Shown here: positions 31,970-36,485 of the stretch, piece by piece
Layout: the number at the start of each line of letters is the position of its first letter
How positions within the stretch are numbered: position 1 is the stretch's first letter
Source of the DNA: Candidatus Woesearchaeota archaeon CG11_big_fil_rev_8_21_14_0_20_43_8
GTDB lineage: Archaea > Nanobdellota > Nanobdellia > Woesearchaeales > CG08-08-20-14
Direction of reading: 5' to 3'
DNA: 36,485 nucleotides
Assembly (NCBI GenBank): GCA_002762705.1
Contig: PCVE01000108.1
Span: 1 to 36,485 of the forward strand
The notes under the pieces: generated by a model
The model's input: only the letters and a program-made list of their open reading frames with translations
Databases searched by the model: none
Told to the model about the DNA's origin: nothing
Translations under genes and position numbers: made by a program

Positions 31970-32716
31970 TCACTTGATCTTTCTTACGAAACTAAGGAAA
32001 CCGGAATGGTTTATGGATCGTGATTTAGGTCGGACTTTTCGTCCTTCTATCTCCCATTGTCTCTCTGTGAGCTCGATCGTCTCGATGAACTGGAACTTGT
32101 CTCTGATCTTCACAGCCTCGACAAAATCGCTCACTTGCGGTATGCACGGAGAATAAGACACAAGCATGCCCCCCACTTTCAAGCACTTCTCTGCTGAATC
32201 AAGCGCGAGCCATGGTTCTGGGACATCGAGTGTCATCGTATCTGCATCATCCACTGGGACAGATTCATAGATATCATGTTGTTCTGCGACAATATTAGAG
32301 AATCCCATGAACTCGATATTCTTCTTTGCGACAGCAAGATGGTCTTCGCGTTTCTCGAAAGTATAGACTTTTTTCGCGATCGCGCCAAGCGAGATGGCGA
32401 GGGCTCCTGACCCAGCGCCAGCATCGACGACAACAGATTCTTTTGTTATCCCGCATCTGGTGATTATCAATCCGATATCTTTTAGCGGGATTATCTGTGG
32501 AGCACGTTTTATCTTCGAATAGATATCAAGAAAATTCGGTTCAAGGATGATGAACTCATCTTTTGTGTTGGATTGGACAATATTCCCTGCTTTCTTTTCC
32601 AGCTCTGTAGAGCAGACGAATCCGAACTGTGAATGGAAATCTACTGAAGTGTCCCTGACATAGAATTTTCTGCCGGTCTTCTTGTGCATCAGTATCTTCT
32701 TGATATCAATCGCCAT
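31970..32716 (-). CDS. trmI: tRNA (adenine-N1)-methyltransferase, TrmI family
   Basis: The 248-residue protein has an N-terminal small beta domain and a class I methyltransferase domain: VVVDAGAGSGALAISLG (about residue 95), FEKREDHLAVAKKN, a LDVPEPWLAL motif in the substrate pocket and a C-terminal basic HSGFLSFVRK. It methylates N1 of A58 (and A57 in archaea) in the tRNA T-loop. It follows the nucleotidyltransferase-like gene by 7 bases, so both form an operon. Homotetrameric, cytoplasmic by family. Confidence 0.92.
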   Translation of the reverse strand: MAIDIKKILMHKKTGRKFYVRDTSVDFHSQFGFVCSTELEKKAGNIVQSNTKDEFIILEPNFLDIYSKIKRAPQIIPLKDIGLIITRCGITKESVVVDAGAGSGALAISLGAIAKKVYTFEKREDHLAVAKKNIEFMGFSNIVAEQHDIYESVPVDDADTMTLDVPEPWLALDSAEKCLKVGGMLVSYSPCIPQVSDFVEAVKIRDKFQFIETIELTERQWEIEGRKVRPKSRSINHSGFLSFVRKIK

Positions 32717-32723
32717 GTTCTCT

Positions 32724-34526
32724 TCAATTATTGACCATTATCTCGACATTATTGCCGAAGAGACTCTTAAGGTCCTCAAATATCTTGCTCTTTAGCATTA
32801 TCTTCTCTTGGAACTTAGCCTCGCCCATGTATCTCTCGAACTCTTCCATATCGCTCTTATCGATCTTGTCAAGTCCGCCCGCTTCGGTGACTTTCGCTTT
32901 CCTTATCTCTTTTTCACCTTCATTGGCATCGTATAAGATAAATGCGTCGCCTTTCGCGAACATGATTATCTCAGCATACTTGTCGCCGAACTTGACCTTT
33001 ATCTTGCTTTTCTCGATCTCATTCGCACGTTTCCTCTGCATATATTCGACCATGAACTTGATGTAATTGTGGGCGTCTTTCCTTATGTTCTCGACGTCTT
33101 GTTTTGTGATGGTGCCTTTTGGGTAATCCACTTTCGCTTTCAGGATCTGTTTTAGCACACGCATCGTCTTGTCTGGGAAGATGCCAGCATTGATTATCTT
33201 TTCTTGGAAGACATTTGGAAGATCTTCTGCTGACACTTTTTTCACGCCTTCAAGTTTCAGGACATCTCTAGATGCTGCGACGACATTATCGTTTGCATGC
33301 AGCACAGTCTCTTCAAGTTTCTTCTTCTCGATCTCTCCATAGAGCTCTTTGATCCTCTTCAGATATCTCTCGACATTCTTAATGAGACGTTCTGCTTTTG
33401 AGCCGTCTAATGATTTGACCTCGTCATATTCATAGCTTTTCCATAGCTGGACCTGCTCATCGATTATGTCTCCGTACTCTTTCTCGAGCATCTTCTCCTT
33501 GTCGACAAAGACCTCTTTTATAAGTCTCGCTGTCTCTCTTGGTGTGGTCGGATTGATGCCATACATCATGAGAGCGGCCTGCGATGGATTGAGGATAGCA
33601 TAATATGCATCTTCTACACCAGCAGAGAGGATCTTGTTCTTCGCTCTCTCAAGGAATTGTTCTCCAGAATTCTGGAACATGTCGATAGATTCAGCTGATG
33701 GTTTTATCTTTCCCATCTTTAAGAGCTGCTTCCAAGGCATGTACATTCCCCGGTCATAGAACGGGATGCCATCTCTTAGGAATGTGAAGATGACTGGGTT
33801 CGCATCTTTTATCGAATCCCAAAAATCCGTGAGCAAATATGTCTGGACATGCAATTTTATCTTGACGCCAGTGATCTCTGCCGCTTTGTAGGCCATATCA
33901 TACATGATCGCAGTGAGCTTGTCCTTGAGCTCGCCACGGCTCATACGTTTGACATCTGTATCATCGATGACCACGAACGCGTCGATATCGCTCTTCTCAT
34001 GGCCGTCGCCCCTGAAATGTGATCCGGCACAGACATAACAGACGATGTATTTCTCGAACTTGTCAAGGCTCATCTTCTTGTGCACTTCTGATAGTTTTAT
34101 GCCTGAGATAGTGCCCCTGTCATAGACTGGCTGTGACATGGCGATCTGGTTCAATTTGTCGTATTTACCGTCATGACATTCTCCCCATATCTCTGAGACT
34201 ATCCATGTCTGGACTATCATGTTTGGATCCACTTCCTTTGCTAAGGATGCGATTATCGCGCCTAGCTTGTCGGAAAGCTCTTGCTTTGACATCTTTTGTG
34301 AATCGGAATCATCGACGACGACAAGCACATTGATATCCTCTTTCTTGTCTTTTGTCGGTGGGAGAAGTGTGACACCAAGTATGTATCTGTCGAATTTCTC
34401 AAGCACATTCTTTGAGAATAGGTCAAGTTTATCTTTCAGCTCTTTTAGTTCTGGCGGGAATTCTGGAAGCTTCTGGCTTGCCATGAAATCCTTCTTTTTC
34501 TCTTGTTTCTTTCCCTTGCTTGTCAT
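32724..34526 (-). CDS. Protein with duplicated nucleotidyltransferase-like domain and helical (HEPN-like) C-terminal part
   Basis: The 600-residue protein has two copies of a beta-polymerase-type nucleotidyltransferase fold. The second (about 160-265) keeps GS at 168-169 and the acidic SDID at 179-182, then VIDD. The first (about 45-140) has lost the GS and reads EDIN, but shares FD/EKYI, VVxDDxDxxKMS, ELxDKL, VQT and YDRG with the second, so it arose by duplication. Residues 285-345 (ERAKNKILSAGVEDAYYAIL onward) resemble HEPN-type helices; an IRKDAH motif follows later. The remainder is coiled-coil-like and charged. It may modify RNA or proteins. The gene is co-transcribed with trmI. Confidence 0.7.
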   Translation of the reverse strand: MTSKGKKQEKKKDFMASQKLPEFPPELKELKDKLDLFSKNVLEKFDRYILGVTLLPPTKDKKEDINVLVVVDDSDSQKMSKQELSDKLGAIIASLAKEVDPNMIVQTWIVSEIWGECHDGKYDKLNQIAMSQPVYDRGTISGIKLSEVHKKMSLDKFEKYIVCYVCAGSHFRGDGHEKSDIDAFVVIDDTDVKRMSRGELKDKLTAIMYDMAYKAAEITGVKIKLHVQTYLLTDFWDSIKDANPVIFTFLRDGIPFYDRGMYMPWKQLLKMGKIKPSAESIDMFQNSGEQFLERAKNKILSAGVEDAYYAILNPSQAALMMYGINPTTPRETARLIKEVFVDKEKMLEKEYGDIIDEQVQLWKSYEYDEVKSLDGSKAERLIKNVERYLKRIKELYGEIEKKKLEETVLHANDNVVAASRDVLKLEGVKKVSAEDLPNVFQEKIINAGIFPDKTMRVLKQILKAKVDYPKGTITKQDVENIRKDAHNYIKFMVEYMQRKRANEIEKSKIKVKFGDKYAEIIMFAKGDAFILYDANEGEKEIRKAKVTEAGGLDKIDKSDMEEFERYMGEAKFQEKIMLKSKIFEDLKSLFGNNVEIMVNN

Positions 34527-34700
34527 TTATTCATCGCCTCATAGTAATCATAAGTCCCTGGATAGGGAAATGTCCCCCCATTTATAAACATATATATAAT
34601 AACCCTATAACGACTGGGACAATTTGGTCACATATATACATAAAAAGGTTTTTAACCAACAGAGCCTTGATTATCATAAGCATAGAAAGAGGTGCTATAC
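34527..34700. promoter_or_regulatory. Divergent promoter region (nucleotidyltransferase-trmI operon / aminopeptidase)
   Basis: Minus-strand TATA elements TTATATATATG and TTTATAAATG lie around 34580-34602. Plus-strand CATATATACATAAAAAGG lies around 34630-34650. No operator-like palindrome stands out. GAGGTG ends 6 bases before the aminopeptidase ATG at 34701. Confidence 0.5.
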
Positions 34701-36212
34701 ATGCGATTCAACATAGTCTCAACTGCTTTAAACACAATCTCTGGCGATGTCTGCGTCTTGGGCATTTATAAAGAAAAAGGGCTTCCGAAACAGGTATCTG
34801 ATATCGACAGAAGTTGCGGTGGTATGATAAAAGAGGCGATGCGATATGGATTCAACGCTGAATTCGGGCGGCAATGCCTTCTACATGTGGATAAAGGTAT
34901 CAAAGCCAAGAGGATCCTTCTGCTTGGACTTGGCAAGCGAAGTGAGCTTGATCTGAAGAAAATCAGGATACTGCTTGCAAGGATGTGTCTTTATCTGAGG
35001 CAACAGAACACAAAAAGCTATTGCATGCAGTTGATACGAAGCTCAGATAGGCGCGATTCATTCTCTGACACTGTCGAAGCGCATATAACCAGCCATGAAT
35101 CAGCGCTATACGAATTCAATCAGTACAAGACTGAAAGAAAAGAGGAATATATCCCGATTGTCGAGGCATCTTTTGTCTGTTTGGCATCTGAACTAAAAAG
35201 CGCAAAAGAATCAGCAAAGAAAGCGCATCATGTCGTTCAGGCGATGAACCTGATCAGGAATCTTGTTAACGAGCCTTCGAACATGCTGACCCCCTCAAAT
35301 CTTGCCAGATATGCTGTATCGATGTCGAAACGGGATGGGATATCATGCAAAGTCTATGGCAGGAAAGAGATAGAGAAGATGGGCATGCGCGCGTTCCTTG
35401 GTGTAGCGAAGGGCAGCGCAGAAGAGCCAAAATTCATAGTCATGGAACACAAGCCGAAGAAATCCCATGGCAAGATCTGTGTGGTCGGAAAAGGCATAAC
35501 TTTCGATAGCGGTGGCATATCTATAAAACCATCAAAAGGCATGGATGAGATGAAGATGGACATGGGAGGCGCTGCTGCGACCATCGGGATAATGGATGCT
35601 GTCGCAAGACTCAAGATACCTGTGCATGTGTATGGCATCGTCGCCGCATGCGAGAACATGCCTTCTGGTACGGCGCAGAAACCAGGAGATGTGGTCGAGA
35701 CCATGAGCGGAAAGACTGTCGAGATAGCGAACACAGATGCAGAAGGCAGGCTCATACTTGCAGATGCCCTTCATTATGCCACGACATTGAAACCAGATGC
35801 GATCGTCGATCTGGCAACATTGACAGGCGCGGTAGTGGTCGCGCTTGGAAGCCATGCCACTGGCATGTTCACAAACAACAGTGTCCTTGCAAAGACGATG
35901 GAAGCGGCTGCTTTTCAGAGCGGAGAGGCAGTATGGCGATTGCCTGTTTGGGAAGATTATCAAGAAGATGTCAAGAGCGATATCGCAGACATAAAGAACA
36001 TAGGTCTTCCGATGGAGGCAGGTTCGATAACTGCTGCTATGTTCCTGAAATTTTTTATCGGGAAGACTCCTTGGATACATCTGGATATCGCTGGGACAGC
36101 ATGGACAGATGGCAGAAAACACATCGGTGTCAAAGGTGCCACCGGCTCTGGTGTCAGGCTGGTGACACGGTTCATTGAAGAGATCAGCGAGATGAAGGCT
36201 TCTCGACGATAA
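34701..36212 (+). CDS. pepA: Leucyl aminopeptidase (M17 family)
   Basis: The 503-residue protein has a poorly conserved N-terminal macro-like domain (about 1-170) and the conserved M17 catalytic domain: VGKGITFDSGGISIKPSKGMDEMKMDM (with metal ligands Lys and Asp), VYGIVAACENMPSGTAQKPGD and the signature NTDAEGRLILADAL. It is a two-metal hexameric exopeptidase that completes protein breakdown in the cytoplasm. GAGGTG is 6 bases before the ATG at 34701, which decides this start over the in-frame GTG at 34692. Confidence 0.94.
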   Translation: MRFNIVSTALNTISGDVCVLGIYKEKGLPKQVSDIDRSCGGMIKEAMRYGFNAEFGRQCLLHVDKGIKAKRILLLGLGKRSELDLKKIRILLARMCLYLRQQNTKSYCMQLIRSSDRRDSFSDTVEAHITSHESALYEFNQYKTERKEEYIPIVEASFVCLASELKSAKESAKKAHHVVQAMNLIRNLVNEPSNMLTPSNLARYAVSMSKRDGISCKVYGRKEIEKMGMRAFLGVAKGSAEEPKFIVMEHKPKKSHGKICVVGKGITFDSGGISIKPSKGMDEMKMDMGGAAATIGIMDAVARLKIPVHVYGIVAACENMPSGTAQKPGDVVETMSGKTVEIANTDAEGRLILADALHYATTLKPDAIVDLATLTGAVVVALGSHATGMFTNNSVLAKTMEAAAFQSGEAVWRLPVWEDYQEDVKSDIADIKNIGLPMEAGSITAAMFLKFFIGKTPWIHLDIAGTAWTDGRKHIGVKGATGSGVRLVTRFIEEISEMKASRR

Positions 36213-36243
36213 GATTATATAGCTTTGCATCATTTATATCCTT
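36213..36243 (+). promoter_or_regulatory. Promoter of the right-edge membrane protein gene
   Basis: ATTATATAG at 36214-36222 is centred about 26 bases upstream of a GTG at 36244, fitting a leaderless transcript. A TTTATATC closer to the GTG is too near to be its TATA box. Confidence 0.4.
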
Positions 36244-36485
36244 GTGGCTGAGCACTATAGATCGGAAAAGAAGAAGATCCAGAAAGGAAAGCGATCATTG
36301 TTCTTTCTTCCGATTGTCGTGACCGCGCTTCTTGTCCTGAATTGGATTGGGCTTCCATCCGTTTTCAAGTGGCTTCTCCTTATTTACGCTGCATATCGTC
36401 TGATCATCCTTGCGATGGAGAATTTTACGTGCGGCCATTGCTTGTATCATTTTGGAGTGGCTTTTGCATTGGTGGTATTCGCTTG
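36244..36485 (+). CDS. Membrane protein, partial (runs off the right edge)
   Basis: An open frame of 80 codons from a GTG at 36244 reaches the window end without a stop. The N-terminus is basic and soluble (VAEHYRSEKKKIQKGKR), followed by two or three hydrophobic helices (FFLPIVVTALLVLNWIG and FKWLLLIYAAYRLIILAM), a CGHC motif and a third hydrophobic stretch (HFGVAFALVVFA). I do not recognise the family from this part. The start is chosen from the TATA spacing only. Confidence 0.55.
   Translation, partial: MAEHYRSEKKKIQKGKRSLFFLPIVVTALLVLNWIGLPSVFKWLLLIYAAYRLIILAMENFTCGHCLYHFGVAFALVVFA

Noticed and set aside
1..36485. tRNA genes, CRISPR arrays, insertion sequences, inteins
   Set aside because: No T-loop/acceptor pattern, regularly spaced repeats, transposase or intein motifs were seen; the only tandem repeat is the short G-rich one near 17000.

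Overview
The window reads as a chromosomal segment of an uncultivated anaerobic archaeon. The archaeal signs are ribosomal proteins S19e, L31e and L39e, a PDCD5-type DNA-binding protein, archaeal-type YchF, CoaBC and TrmI, class III (prepilin-peptidase type) pilins, and many genes whose start codon lies about 25-30 bases after an AT-rich TATA box with no Shine-Dalgarno site (leaderless), mixed with operon-internal genes that have GGAGG/GGGGTG sites. Several conserved hypothetical proteins (the 184-residue protein at 31405 and the duplicated nucleotidyltransferase at 32724) remind me of Woesearchaeota/Pacearchaeota-type DPANN archaea, but that placement is an inference from memory. Base composition is moderately AT-rich throughout. 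I see no transposon, CRISPR array or prophage.

Region 1 (1-4258, minus strand) is a redox operon, hdrC-hdrB-hdrA-mvhD followed by an FrhB/FdhB-type flavoprotein/FeS subunit cut by the window edge. It encodes a soluble heterodisulfide-reductase-like electron-bifurcating complex; no hydrogenase catalytic subunit is present. Region 2 (4495-6153) is a membrane-anchored FKBP prolyl isomerase fused to a DsbA-like domain. Region 3 (6188-11003, minus strand) is a compact five-gene metabolic operon: amidohydrolase, CoaBC, PLP aminotransferase, class II aldolase-like protein and SAM methyltransferase, the last three coupled by overlaps. Divergent from it, across a promoter region with two perfect 12-bp palindromes, lies a Nudix gene with a CoA-pyrophosphatase-like signature plus an AbrB/PhoU regulator (11109-12511).

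Region 4 (12592-14283) is a translation cluster (S19e, PDCD5, L39e, L31e) with long low-complexity tails on S19e and L31e. Region 5 (14316-16944) holds a small membrane protein and a three-gene pilin-like operon, one member of which carries a large probable lectin-like domain. A G-quadruplex-type repeat separates it from a NapH-like membrane ferredoxin (17127). Region 6 contains a lipoprotein, an MscS channel and an orphan 330-residue protein.

Region 7 (20206-20969) is a 0.7-kb gene-free stretch with strong RNA secondary structure, inverted repeats and U-tract terminators. It is the best candidate here for an undescribed non-coding RNA. Region 8 (20970-36485) is mostly housekeeping: phosphohexomutase, HIT protein, B12-dependent ribonucleotide reductase with a long structured leader, a GlcD-GlcF-type FAD/FeS oxidoreductase with a Cys-rich lipoprotein, YchF, a PHP phosphoesterase, TrmI co-transcribed with a duplicated nucleotidyltransferase protein, leucyl aminopeptidase, and a membrane protein cut by the right edge.
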